Shown here piece after piece: positions 36,911-48,660 of a stretch of 64,000 bases of DNA (the first letter of the stretch is position 1; every line of letters starts with the position of its first letter). The DNA comes from Sambucus nigra (lineage: Eukaryota; Streptophyta; Magnoliopsida; Dipsacales; Adoxaceae): assembly GCA_949130495.1 (NCBI GenBank), contig OX422211.1, positions 332,662,504-332,726,503 on the forward strand, in the 5' to 3' direction. The notes beneath the pieces are model-generated. The model saw only the letters and a list, made by a program, of their open reading frames with translations, had not been told where the DNA came from and did no database searches. The position numbers were made by a program, and so were the translations under genes.

Positions 36911-39900
36911 AAAAACCAGATAATATTTTGGAAGACGATTTAGGGCATGAGTTCGTCGTTATCCACAGTGCCTCGAGTTCCAAGAAGATCCAAGGCAACT
37001 TAGTTTGGATAGAACTCAAGAAGGTCACTTCAGTTATGGAGGCCTTCCAGATTAACCCTGCAAAAAGATCGGCTAGAAAGCGCAGGCGACCATAAGACAT
37101 AGACTACAACAAGCATATAGTCTTCACGAAAGATGATTTGATCGGGGTGAGGACCCTATACCATAATGCACTAGTAATCACCCTCGAGATTGCAAACTAG
37201 GATATGTATAAGCTACTAGTCGATCAAGCGATATAATCTTAAGTCATGTACTTGGAAGTGTTCTCAAGCTCAAACTGAAGATGGAAGATTTGAAGGAAGC
37301 GACCATCCATCTACACGGCTTCGCATGAAATATGATTATGATATTAGGATAGGTGGTCCTACTAGTTAAATTTGGGAACATCTAAAACTTGATCAAGTTC
37401 ATGGTGGTAGATATTGACTCTACCTACCATGCCATTCTTGGGAGAGGATGATTGTATGCCATGAAAGCTCTTCCCTCCACTTACCACAAAAAACTCCTAA
37501 GAAAGAAAAGAAGAAAGAGATTATTCTTGAAATGTCTCAAGATGGATCTACACCATATAAATAGCAACTAAAGCAAGAAATACCATAGATGGAAGAAATA
37601 AGAATTAACCTCACATATAAGGTCATGGAGAAATTAAAAGAGGTAGCCTTTGATGAAACTTAGTCAAAAAGGAAATTCTTGATCGATACCACATTGTTCG
37701 AACAAGAAAGAGAGGATTTGATATCTCTATTAAAGTAGAATCAAGATGTATATTACTGGAAGGCTTATGATATGGATGGAACTAACCCCAAAGTCATGTG
37801 ACACAGGCTTTACATTGACCCGACTTATCCACTGATCATACAGAAGGCTCGTTGAACTACCTAAAATAAGGCAAAGGAAGTAAAAATAGAGGTAGGGAAA
37901 CTTATCAAGGTAAGGTCCATCAGAGAAGTTCAATTTCTAAAATGGCTCTCAAACCAAGTAGTGGTGAAAAAGATCTACGGTAACTGGAGAGTGTGCATAG
38001 ACATTACAGATATTTAAAAAGCATGTCCCAAAGGTAGCTTTCCTCTGCCTAAGATTGATCAGTTGGTTGATGCCACAACTAGTCATGAGTGGATGAGTTT
38101 TCAAGATGCATACTCAGGATATAACTAGATACCTTTGTTCGGCCCCGATTAAGATAAAACTTCATTCATAACAACCCTAAGCCGACCATCTGAAGGACTT
38201 AGCAGAGATTTTTGGAATTTTTAGGCGCTACCAAATGAAGCTCAACACAACTAAGTGCTCATTTGGGGTTCAATCCGAAAAGTTCTTAGGGTATTTTGTT
38301 AGCAAAAGGGGCATTGAGGCCAACCCTTACTAGATAGTGGCGATCCTCAATGTTCAGCCTCTAAAGGTACAACACGAGATCCAAAAATTAACACGAATAT
38401 TGGTAGACCTTAACCATTTTATCTCAAAGTCTTTTGAATGATGTCGGCTATTTTTCAGCTATTGAAGAAGGAAAAAGCCTCATCTAGAATGAGGAATTCT
38501 CAAAGACCCTTGAAGAAATCAAATCCCACCTGAGAAAACCTCCCCTACTGTCTATTGCAAATCTAAAAATCCTCTTTATCTTTACCCGACAATTTTCAAG
38601 CATGCAGTCAGTTCAGCCTTAATGTGCGAGAAGGAAGAACATCAATCCCCCATTTACTACGTTAGTAAAACACTCTTGGATGTCGAGCAACACCACCTCC
38701 CACTTAAAAAACTGACCCATTCTTTGGTCACCGCATCACATAAATTAAAGCACTATTTTGAAGCTCATCCAATCATAGTTATCATTTAATTTCCTCTCAA
38801 AGTCGTTCTTTGAAAGGCTAAACTATCTAGACGGATGCTCAAATGGTTGGTTGAACTTTGGAGATTTGATATACACTATCAACCAAAAATGACAATTAAA
38901 AGTCATGTGTTGGAACAATTCATTGCCGAATTTAAAATATAAGAGGATTCCAGTGGCCAAGGTATAACTGATCAGTTAAGAAGTCCAGAGACCGATCAGT
39001 CCAAAAAATGGACCCTCTGTGTGGATGTGCATCCAACTCCAATGGGGAAGGAGTATGAATTGTGTTTATTTCCCTAGATAATGCCATGATTGGTCAAGGG
39101 GTCAGAGTTGGATTTGAATCTTCTAACAATGAGGCTGAGTATGAAGCCCTGATTGTCGGACTGTACAAAGCTCACTCAGTGGGGGAGAATCATCTTGACA
39201 TATACTGTGATTTAATGTTATTATCCAATCGAGTGACATGATATTTTAGTTCTAGGGATGAACAAATGGAGGCATACATATAGGTCGCCCAGGAGGATGG
39301 CCAAATTTGAGAAAGTCCACATTTAACAGTTTCCCTAGGGGCATAATAGCCATGTTGATACCTTAGCGGCCTTAGGGTCTGTTGCGAACTCTGATCTAAA
39401 TAGAAGCATTGAAATAGAATTTCTCGCCAAGCCCAGTATCACAAATCTCGTGGTCACCGAACATGTTCTTATCGCGCAAAGAAGTCCAAGCTGGATGGAC
39501 TTAATCATCATTTATATGCAAAATGACATCATGTCATCCAATAAGAAGCATGACCACCAAGTCAGGGTGAAAGTTACACGTTTTAATCTAGTAACTCAAA
39601 GAAAACTCTACAAAATATCTTTCATTGGTCCCTACCTAAAATGTGTGCATCTAATTGACATCGACCAAGTTTTGTACAATCTTCAATACAAGATTTATGA
39701 GAGCCACGCTAGAGGAAGATCTTTTGCTTTTTGAGCAATCAAAAAAGGGGTATCAGTGGTCGTATATGCAAAAAGGTGTGATCTCCTACATTAAGAAGTG
39801 TGAAAATGCCAAAAGTTATCTTGCATGCTCCATCAGTCAGCCAACGACTTAAAGTCACTGACCAGTCCATAGTCATTCGCCTAACGGAGTTTGAATATTG

Positions 39901-40705
39901 TAGGTCCACTTCTAATAGCACTAGGGAATCATAAATACCTCTTAATGCGTACAGACTACTTCATGAAGCGGATTGAAGCAGAATCATTCGCAACATCAGG
40001 GATACTGATATGATCAGGTTTATCTGGAGGAACATCATGACACACTTTTATGTACCTAGGGCAATTATGATGGATAGTGGAATGAAATTTAAAAGTGGGT
40101 TATTCCAAAGATTTTACAATAGCCATAACATCAAGCATCACTTCATCTCTGTGGCCTATCCCTAGAGTAACGGGAAAGCTGAGGCCTCTAATAAAATCAT
40201 ACTCGACGGCAGAAAGAAGATATTAGAGAAGGCAAAAGGAGCTTGGGTGGAAGAGCTTCCCCGTGTCCTATGGGCATATCGTACCATGCCTAGAATATAA
40301 CTAGGGAAATGCCCTTCGCTTTAACCTACGGGATGGAAACATTAATTTCTTTAGAAGCTGGTCTGCCGACTATGTAGACCACTATTGCCGAACAAGGTAT
40401 AAATGAATAAATTATCAGGGTTAAGCTTGATCTAGATAGAAAATAAAGGGATCAGGCTAGAGAATATTAGCCGCATACCAACAGTAGTTGGTTAGGCAGT
40501 ACAACAAGGGCGTTAATCCAAGGAAATTGAAAGTCAGTGACTATGTCCTGAGGAAGGTGTTCGGGAATGTCAAAAAACCTTCGGACGACACGTTGGGACC
40601 ACTTGGAAATAATGGAGGGCAGATAGATACCAAGGGCTTGGAATACAACCTACATAAGAAAGTTTTATTTTTAGTTAATTTATTTATTTCTTGCAATTTT
40701 TAGTT
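36911..40705 (+). pseudogene. pol remnant of element D (protease, RT, RNase H, integrase)
   Basis: Domains appear in the usual gypsy order. The protease region near 37160-37240 keeps HNALVITLEIAN, but its active-site stretch is destroyed. Reverse transcriptase starts near 37970 (GNWRVCIDITD, then FPLPKIDQLVDAT). The sequence then jumps near 38165 from the SFIT region straight to KLNTTKCSFGVQSEKFLGY, so about 150 bp including the YxDD catalytic box are missing. RNase H shows NEAEYEALIVGLYKAHSVG near 39125-39185. The integrase core is recognisable near 39890-39990 (NIVGPLLIALGNHKYLL) and its C-terminal region near 40485-40560. Stops are scattered throughout. The copy cannot make an active polymerase. 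Confidence 0.8.
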
Positions 40706-41249
40706 ACTAACTTATGATCCTAAAAAACATTTAAGATTTGAATTCAATAAAGTACAAGCCCAATTGTCCAAGTGATTTATTTAGTCATTCATCATTGTTC
40801 CAAATGGCAGGCTTACACTTTTATGTTTTCTTCGGGCATCAACCACTGTCACCTTAGTTTTATTATACTTAATCTAAAAGCCAAGGTCTAATGGCTTTCG
40901 TAAAAAAAAACACGAAAACCTCAAGAATTATTGAGGCAAACAAAAGACCTACAGGGGATCCCTGGGCACTAAGTAAACCCGACTTTGGTCGGCTAAAATT
41001 TTTGAACAGGTGGATGCCCCTAAAACGAGGTGCATTTATTTACAGAGTTTGCTCTAGGGCTAAGTTAGTGTGACAAAATGACCTAAAATGTAAGACAAAT
41101 AATATAAATATGATCGGCATAATAACTAGAAAAATTCATGATGTGGAAATACATAAACGTCATAATACAAAATTATACCAGGAAAAGTGTACGCCAACGA
41201 AAAATCAAAATTACATCTGTAAGAGATAAAAATAACTTATACAACTATT

Positions 41250-43935
41250 ATCCCCGACTAGTAATCACCTTGGCCCTAATGGCTCTTCGGTCGTCGTCAG
41301 GGTTTGGCTTGAACTTGTCGTCACTCTCATGAGGAGTTAAATAATGCTTAGCCAATTGGAGAGGGAGGACATCAATAGGAACCCAACTCTCTTCACTTCT
41401 AAATAGGGGATGGCGGTTGGATGAACAGTCAACATGGTATAAATACCAGAGCTGAGAATCCTTTGGGACCTTCATGACTCCCAAAGTGTTCAACCAACCA
41501 TGCTTATATGCCAACTGTTTGGCTTCATCCAACTCGATAAGAGTGTCCATCCACCTCTTATTATAACTAGAGGCCCGTGTCGTGTGAGAACCTTTCCTAA
41601 AGAGAAAATGAATCTTAAGTATGTAGTAACTCATCCCCATTTTGATTACTCTGTCTCTCTAGATATCCTTCTTAGATTCGATGAGCTATTTTCTTTAGGA
41701 ATTATTATTATCTTACAAGAGTGCACCAACATCACTAATATTTATAGCTCCGACGAGCCGTCCCTTCAAATAATTGATATCATCTTGCATAGTTACACTG
41801 ACATCACCAAAGTCCTTGACATCATCTTTCGTCATTGCAACCAAGATAGATTGTTCTTTTATAAGCCTTGGCCATTTATAAAGAGCCTTTCGAACATAAA
41901 TGAAAGCACAGTGAGCTTGAACACTAGGTCCCTAACTAAAATGGTATTAAGGTAACAAACAAAATAAGGAATCTCTCCACATAAATTTTCAGGCTATAAG
42001 AATAAAAAGAAACTACTCAGCAACAATAAGAGACAGAGTCAGACTTTGAAAAAATATTTCTTTACAAAAAAACAAGAATGAAAGAAAATATAAGGATCCC
42101 CAAGGTAATTATTCCCAACTAGTTTTTGTCCTCCTTTTCTTTCACCTACTCCCGTGCTTTTAGAACTTTTCCCTTATCAGCCTCAGATACCCCTTGGTCG
42201 GAAGTTGCCTCTGCCCGACCAACTTCTTTTGGTCTTAGAGGTGAACTTATATCATGTTTACCAAAGAGTTCAGACTTGGCAGGGGGACGTTGTCAAAGCA
42301 TCATCCCATCCTTTTTTTAAGTTTAACTTTCTAATAAAAGTCAGTTGTCATTTTGCATTGTTAAAGGCCTCCTCATAGCCCTTTCCATAGCCTTCATCCT
42401 TGGCGGCAGCTAGATCTTTCATTTGATCGTCCTGAGTTTTTTAGTTGGTCGCGCTCAACCAATAGTTGGTCACGATCGACCTTTAGTTTTTCGTACACGA
42501 CCTTTATCTGGTTGCGCTCATTCTTTAGCTTGTCCATCACCGAGTTAGTGGACTTCCTCTTTCTCTCATAAGACTTTTGTGTAGCATCAAGGGCCTCTTC
42601 ATAATTATTCAAAGTCATGGTTAGGTCATCGTTAACCCTCGATTGATCGAAGCATTTTTCTACGATGATGAAAAAGTCAACTATAAACCGTAAAAAAATT
42701 TAAATGGATTATGTTAAAAGTTTAAAATTTAACAATCAAAGAAGATGAGGTAAAGACCGAAAAAAATTATGTTTACCAATGACAATGCCTAAGTGGAATG
42801 TGTAGAAAGATGATCGAAGTCAGCTTACTAATTTTCTCGCAATTAAGCGCAAACACTCCCCCTTCAACATGACAATGGTACAGATGCATTCTTGGCCACC
42901 GACATTACCTGATGGACCTTCCTAAGGTTTATCACATTTCCCTTTTTGGAAGGAATAAAAGCAGCAGAAGAAGTATGTTATCTCTTATTCCTCTCTCGAA
43001 TGGAGGGATCCATTACAGATGCGGGTATAGAAGGGCCCCCAAACTCCTTCTTTTTAAGGACCTTAGACTTGGGAGAAGTTGGCTTATCATTATTATCAAC
43101 TAAAAGAATCCTTCTCTTTGGGTCTATATCTTCTTCCTATATGCCAAATATGGTTTCAATGGTCAATGATTCAAAATAGGAGGATGCGGAAGACCCCTCA
43201 CTTACTGAAGGAATGGGTACGTCAGGGATTAGGTCCATAAGATGAGCACTGAAATTGCTAGTGGAATTTTTGTATTCAAGAAGGAAAGATGCTGAACTTG
43301 GGTGATCGCCTCTTGCAACTAGTGGCCTTATCAACTTCTAGACCTTGATAAGTTCGTCCTTATTAAAATCAGAGGAAGAGGGATCTTTCTTCTTCGATTG
43401 AGCTGGAAAAAATACAAGAAGATCATCATCACCAATTGCATCAATAAATAAAATTAAAAATGCAGAGCATATTGTTGAGATATCAAAGCATATTTCCTTA
43501 TATCCATTCTCTGCATTTTTAATTTTATTTATTTTATGGGAACATCCAATTCCAATTTCTGGCAATAAAACCTTGATTTTAATAACCTTTAAAGGTTCAC
43601 AACTAGGACTCTATCAACCTTTCTTGCCTTCGAATAGAGAATCCCATCAATTGTGTGGGATCACAAGTAATAATAACTAATTTTTTAGATCCCTATATAG
43701 GTCCCATACAGTTCATTGATATTATGAACACCACTGATGATTTGCCAAGTATTTAGGGAACATTGAGCAGGGACTACTTCAAAAAACTCATAAAACTCCA
43801 GAAATAATTGATTTGGGTGAAAGTTTATTCCCCCCAGCCACTAAAAGGGTGTGGATCCAATGTCCACCTTCAACAGCGTTATAATCTCTCTGAACATCAT
43901 CACACTCAATGCCTACCTAGGGAAGAATAAAATAT
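41250..43935 (-). pseudogene. Antisense ORF remnant of element D
   Basis: Several open blocks on the minus strand between pol and the 3' LTR look like pieces of one decayed frame: 43338-43565, 43137-43334, 42394-42618 and 41248-41640. The third is strongly charged and coiled-coil-like (KNERNQIKVVYEKLKVDRDQ). The last has YNKRWMDTLIELDEAKQLAY. Tat-lineage elements such as Ogre/Retand relatives are known to carry an extra antisense ORF of unknown function in exactly this place. Assignment rests on position, strand and composition rather than on a recognised domain. Confidence 0.5.
43443..43533. repeat. Perfect 25-bp inverted repeat with 41-nt loop
   Basis: The left arm (43443-43467) contains AATTAAAAATGCAGAG and the right arm (43509-43533) its exact complement CTCTGCATTTTTAATT; all 25 positions pair. 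It lies inside the antisense ORF remnant of D. Confidence 0.9.
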
Positions 43936-44029
43936 TTTCCTGAATTCCTATAAGGTCCTTGCATTGATAGAGTACACCATTTTCACCAAGGATCGAAAGG
44001 AAACTCAAAGAAAAGAAAACTAGGGGTGG

Positions 44030-44370
44030 AAGCGGTACGGGTTTTTACCGTACCGTACCGTACCGTTTTGGTCCGAAAAAAAAAAGTTTTGGTTTCATAT
44101 ATTAAAATACCAGAAACCAGTCTTACCGAAATCGAAATTACCGCAAAAAAGTTGGTTGGTTTTGGTTTTAATATTTAAAAACCGATTTACCGAAATTACC
44201 GTACCAAATTTACTGAAACCAGAAAAAACTGTACCGAAATTACCATACCGTACCGAATTTACCGAAACAAAAAAAAGCGTACCGAAATTACCGTACCGTA
44301 CCGAATTTACCAAAATTACCGTACCGAATTTACCAAAAACAGAAAAAAGTTGGTTTTGGTTTTGGTTTTA
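44030..44370. repeat. Degenerate short tandem repeats of ACCGAAATTACCGTACC type
   Basis: Irregular repeats of ACCGTACCG and ACCGAAATTACCG fill this stretch, bordered by GTTGGTTGGTTTTGG motifs. It opens with CTAGGGGTGGAAGCGGTACG at 44020, a phrase often seen at the ends of plant hAT-like elements with such repeats. No matching right end was found, so it may be a truncated element within D. Confidence 0.6.
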
Positions 44371-44790
44371 ATATTTAAAAAAGTTGGTTGGTGAAATGAA
44401 GTTAATGATGAAGAAGACTTACAGTCAAAGTATGTAAAGCTCCAAGTGTGAATTTTGAATGGAGTAAAATGTGAAAATAATGTCACATACTTTTGATTAA
44501 ACTTGGAGTGAATTTTCAAACGTCTAATCAGCTGCTAACGGAGTCCAAAGCTCATTAATGCAACTGGTGGTTCATTTTTGGAACATTAATAGCGTGCCAT
44601 TATTTGAACAAAATAATTACGGGCGTGTCCCTCTAAGATTCAACGGTCAGAATAGTATCCAACTCGCTCACAGTTTCCTTTTAAGTAATTTATTTTAGAT
44701 AGAATCTTTAGTAGCAAACAACCTCTTGGGACGACCAACTATTCAAGCCAATCATCTTTTTAAACCTCTGACCCATTTGAGCCAATGATC

Positions 44791-44802
44791 TTTGGGGGAA
44801 AT
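44791..44802 (+). other. Polypurine tract of element D
   Basis: TTTGGGGGAAAT precedes the 3' LTR start TGTGTACTAC at 44803. Confidence 0.6.
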
Positions 44803-45218
44803 TGTGTACTACAAGCCAAATGACCCAAACACAACGACCTAGATAATTCCAATTCCAGAAATAAAGCCAACCCCATAAATAACAAGCGCGAGACATCGTA
44901 AGAGATAACTACACGGAGATAACTCTGTCATGCAGTGATCTCAACGGAGATTAACACGAAATAAGAAATGTCTCAATCAATAACTCAAATAATTCCAGCA
45001 CAATTATGTCTCCTCTACCTCTATAAATGTAACCTTACCCCAGGGAAAAGAGGACATGTAACTTTATGATATTAAAACACAAAAAAATAATAAAAGAGAG
45101 AAATATCCCGTGGACATAGGCTACTGCAAACCACGTAAATCCTTTGTTATGATATTTTTTTACTTCCAACTTGGACTTAACTACTTAAATTCATTGATTG
45201 TGATTAAGTTCACTCACA
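44803..45218 (+). repeat. 3' LTR of element D
   Basis: About 416 bp. It shares with the 5' LTR the TATA box (45022-45028), GGACATGTAACTTT, and GTGGACATAGGC followed by AACCACGTAAATCC at 45110-45141, and ends CACTCACA. Confidence 0.75.
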
Positions 45219-46199
45219 ACTAGTTTTTCTCACAAAAATTGATCTCTCATTCTCATGTGTGCCAATCTCTCTCTATATTTTATAAGAAAGAATTCTTAAA
45301 TGACAAACATAATTAATCATTCATATCCCCTTTAGGTTTGTACAATTTGGGGATTTATGCAATTTCTCAATTCGAAATAGTTATTACCGAGATGGAGGTA
45401 ATTTTTTATTTTAATCTTTTTCCATACGACTCTATTCAATCTTACATCTAGGTGAAAAATAGTTTACCAATTTGATTGAATCCAATTTTATATTTTAATT
45501 TAAATTGATGAATCAAATTGAGGAAAGAGTAATCCATCATAGAACACAAGGATATCAGAGGAAACCCAGTAAAAGTAAATCCCTTTATCAAGACCGACAT
45601 ATAAATAAACTATAGTGCAAATTCAGAAGAAGAAAATTGTAACCTATTACCTATATTCACAACTTTCACAACTAGCTCTTTCATTCAATATCTTTTACAT
45701 TGAAGGACACCAACATCAGGAGGATTCTCCATAATAAAAGCACATTTGGTCACAACCGGTGTCTTTTAATCAAACTAAAATGAAAATTCTTCTTTGAGTT
45801 TAAGTTAAACTTGCTCCAATTAATGAACGAAGAGAACACGCCAAATTATTTCTAATTAATAAGATGAGAGGTGTACCATAATTTTAAGGAAGTAAAAACA
45901 AATTAAATGACTCTAAGATCATAAAATATACTTGAGATATCAAAGAGTTAAGTCTCCTAATATAAAAATTCAGAAATTATGTGTTCATGTATTGGAATGA
46001 AATTGATGCAAGACGGTATATGGGAATTGATGATCCTAGAGATATCCTCTTATACAAATAAAGTTAAAATGAACCTCAATCATAAAGCCTCATTCTTAAA
46101 ACCCTCGGTTATAAGACCCTCTGGTGGATGTTGAAATCGTAAATGACCTCAAACTCAACAGGTTCTCCCCTCTGGACCTCAAATAAGTTAAAGGGGGAG
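45219..46199. other. AT-rich unclassified DNA
   Basis: No feature supported in this ~1 kb between element D and the SINE-like piece. Confidence 0.5.
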
Positions 46200-46400
46200 A
46201 ATTATCAAAGTGTAAGACAAGTATTTAAAGAGGTTCAAACATCAACTGAGGATCCTACTTCCACCGTTAAAGGTTTCTGTACTATTTATTAGATCATAAA
46301 AGAATTGTTACAATGTATAATACCTCTTGGGATTTGAACAAGAGAGTTTGAGATCCTTGGAGCCTTTGCCACTAGTCCAGAGGACTTTAGGAAGTAACTG
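46200..46400 (-). mobile_element. SINE-like element with polymerase III boxes (minus strand)
   Basis: On the minus strand, TGGACTAGTGG (46369-46379) fits the polymerase III A box at all but one position. GTTCAAATCCC (46329-46339) fits the B box, 29 bases downstream, as in tRNA genes. The body continues through ATACATTGTAACAATTC and GGATCCTCAGTTGATG. A related body without the promoter head lies at 52890-53075. A tRNA-derived SINE is the simplest reading; the ends are not defined. Confidence 0.5.
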
Positions 46401-47940
46401 AACGACTTTTCTAATGGTTCCTGAGTACTAATTTAGGTCTCTCCAAGGAATACAATAAGTGAGATAGTTAGAAATGATTTTAATTATGAATCTATACACA
46501 CAACATTGGTTTGAGAATGCATGGAACAAGGAGTGAACACTTGGAGAAGATAAAACTCTTTGTTATGTAGGAGTATGATGATTTGAACATTGACTTTAAC
46601 CATTATCCAACTCCCTTTATATATTCAAACCCTTGAAGAGAGAATGAGTGAACTATCACATCATGGATGTGGTTTCTTTAAGGTCTGATGAAGTTAGCTA
46701 TGGGTGAATTGTTGGTTAAAGATTTTATAGGTGGTGTATGGTAGTTCCTCGGTGTATTAAATGAAGACGGGAGTCATAAATACAAATGGAGCTGAGTGGT
46801 GATGGTAAGTGGAACATTTTAGTACTTTTCACCTACCTACCAAATGAACTTCAAGGTTTTTGCTAAACACTTGGGAGGTCTGTAACCCTCAATGGTCAGC
46901 CTAAGATTCTTTGGAAAGTAAGTTACAATCATACACCTCGAGGCTATATGTTAAATGAGCTATATGGTTGATTTTATACAAATTAAGGTATATTATATGC
47001 ATCAGACATAACGGGATGCTAGTTCTAAGGTCTATGATCTTGGTTACAGAGATATGTTGGAATTGTTGGTCTTTTTAAGAGATTAAAGAGACGAATGGGG
47101 TATACTGTAGCTCTTTGATCCTTTTTTGAAAGTCAATGGAGGTGTCGGGAACTTAGTGGTGGTCTGGCAAAGTAATGCGGTTGCCGTTGGAATCTTATTC
47201 CTTGTAAAAGGGAAGTCGAGGGTCTCATAACTCTTGGAATACCAGGGGTTAGATGTGATATCTTCAGTAGACCCTTATTTCTCTTTCCAAAGATTTCAAA
47301 GGGAAACACTTATCCCTTACACAGGTTGGGGTACGCGCATAACTAAACATTGACATCTTAGTATAATTATTTTGCATCGGGAAGGATATTCCATTGAGTG
47401 TGCAAGTGGCTATGAGTACTTGATGCGACGTGCCTTGGGGGCTGAAGGGACTGAAGAGCTAGGATTTGGGGGCTATAAAGGAGATCCATAGGATGTTTTG
47501 GATTCTTCACTTATCATTCTAGTTATCTCTTCTATATAGAACTCTTTGAGAAAGAAGCTTCCTTTTCCTTTTTCTTTAAACCTTTACAGGCCATGGGACT
47601 TTTATTTTAATCCCCAACTCTCTATTTTCAATGACAACAACTTGGTTTCTGGACCTCGGACTTATTTACTAGTTTTATTTTCTTTACACTTTCTTTAATT
47701 TTTCTTTTCCAACAAATTTGTCCATAACATTTATTTTTCTAAGGTCTTCCAAGTAGGTAGTATTCCCCTTTAAACCCCATGATTTCTTGATAAAGCTAAA
47801 GAATGTGGGATGCAACATTTGTTGAAGTAGACCTGAGGATGTTAATAGCTTTTCCATATAATTGTGCATTTATGAAGTCAATATTAAGGCTCTACGTGGG
47901 TCAAGAGACTTGAGATCCGTAATAGCTTTTGAGTTTGTAC
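46401..47940. other. Unclassified sequence, probably 3' region of a Tat element
   Basis: No recognisable domain on either strand. It lies downstream, in the minus sense, of the integrase fragment E, so it may contain the rest of that element. A 12-bp palindrome TTCAGGCCTGAA lies just beyond it at 47944-47955. Confidence 0.4.
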
Positions 47941-47986
47941 ATTTTCAGGCCTGAAGGCCCAAAAAAAATTGTACGAAAACACTTAG

Positions 47987-48008
47987 CCCCCCCCCCCCCC
48001 CCCCCCCC
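47987..48008. repeat. Poly-C run, 22 bases
   Basis: Uninterrupted C22 (G22 on the strand that is sense for E). A second run of 23 C lies at 48348-48370. Confidence 0.95.
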
Positions 48009-48129
48009 GCCAACCCAAATGTTTTTGTGAATAAATGCCAAAAAGTAAATCTGTGAAGGGTTCTAAGACCTTAGATTTAAAATTTAACTTAGAAGGGACT
48101 TGTTTTTATTAAGTATGAAATCCTTATAA

Positions 48130-48660
48130 TAAATATCATAGTTACGTTGAGTGTCCTAGGACCGTAAAACTTAGTACTTGTTACAACCTTAAGCCCCCCA
48201 GTGGGTCCTAGGATCTCTGGACTTAGAATTTTTGAAATTTAAAGTCCCACAGTAGGTCAAAAGACCTATGAACATAGAAAGTTTGATATCTAAAGTCCCA
48301 TAATGGGTCGTAAGACCTATGGACTTGGAAATTTTTGCAATCTAAAGCCCCCCCCCCCCCCCCCCCCCCCATGGGTCCTAAGAACTCTAGGCTTAGGAGT
48401 TTTGAAATTTGAAGTCCCACAATAGGTCATAAGACCTCTAGACTTAGAATTTTGAAATATGAAGTCCCACAATGGGTTGTAAGACCTCTAAACTTCAAAA
48501 TTTCAAAATTTTAAGTCCCACAATGAGTCATAAGACCTCTAGACTTGGAAATTTTTGCAACCTTAAGCCCCTCAATTGGTCCCAAGGCCTCTAGGCTTTG
48601 GAGTTTTGAAATTTGGAGACTGATAATGGGTCATAAGACCTCTAGAGGTTAGCCTACTAG
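48130..48660. repeat. Tandem array, ~51-bp unit, about ten degenerate copies
   Basis: Units contain GGGTCATAAGACCTCTAGAC and then AAGTCCCAC or AAGCCCC. The AGTCCC/AGCCCC landmark recurs at 48192, 48243, 48293, 48344, 48413, 48463, 48513, 48566 and 48617, giving steps of about 50-53 bp. The one longer step contains the C23 run. The array lies downstream, in the minus sense, of the Tat integrase fragment at 49306-50390. Tandem arrays in the 3' untranslated region of Tat elements are a reported source of plant satellites. Confidence 0.8.

Larger units (their letters stand above)
34980..45218 (+). mobile_element. Degenerate Ty3/gypsy retrotransposon D, Tat lineage
   Basis: A ~10.2-kb element with short diverged LTRs (about 34980-35371 and 44803-45218), gag and pol remnants on the plus strand, and an antisense ORF remnant between pol and the 3' LTR. 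Order (gag, protease, RT-RNase H, integrase, antisense ORF) and sequence (RT with KACPK and FPLPKIDQLVDAT) point to the Tat branch. Stops and frameshifts are numerous, many explicable as C-to-T or G-to-A changes. The LTRs are far more diverged than those of A, B or C, so D is old. I could not settle a target duplication; LTR starts are placed by alignment and may be off by some bases. Confidence 0.82.

Noticed and set aside
41500..41955. A 151-codon open frame on the plus strand
   Set aside because: It is antisense to the better-supported minus-strand ORF remnant of element D and shows no family motif.
44095..44313. Open frames with repeated TVPNL/TEI or NSVRYGN motifs
   Set aside because: They are translations of the ACCGAAATTACCG tandem repeats on both strands, not proteins.
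34966..45223. ACTAG at 34966-34970 and 45219-45223 as target duplication of element D
   Set aside because: The left copy is nine bases away from the LTR start given by alignment, and the intervening bases do not fit an LTR start; possibly coincidence.
48130..48660. Regular ~51-bp repeats that might suggest a CRISPR array
   Set aside because: The whole unit is repeated, with no unique spacers, units are degenerate, and the context is a plant retrotransposon.
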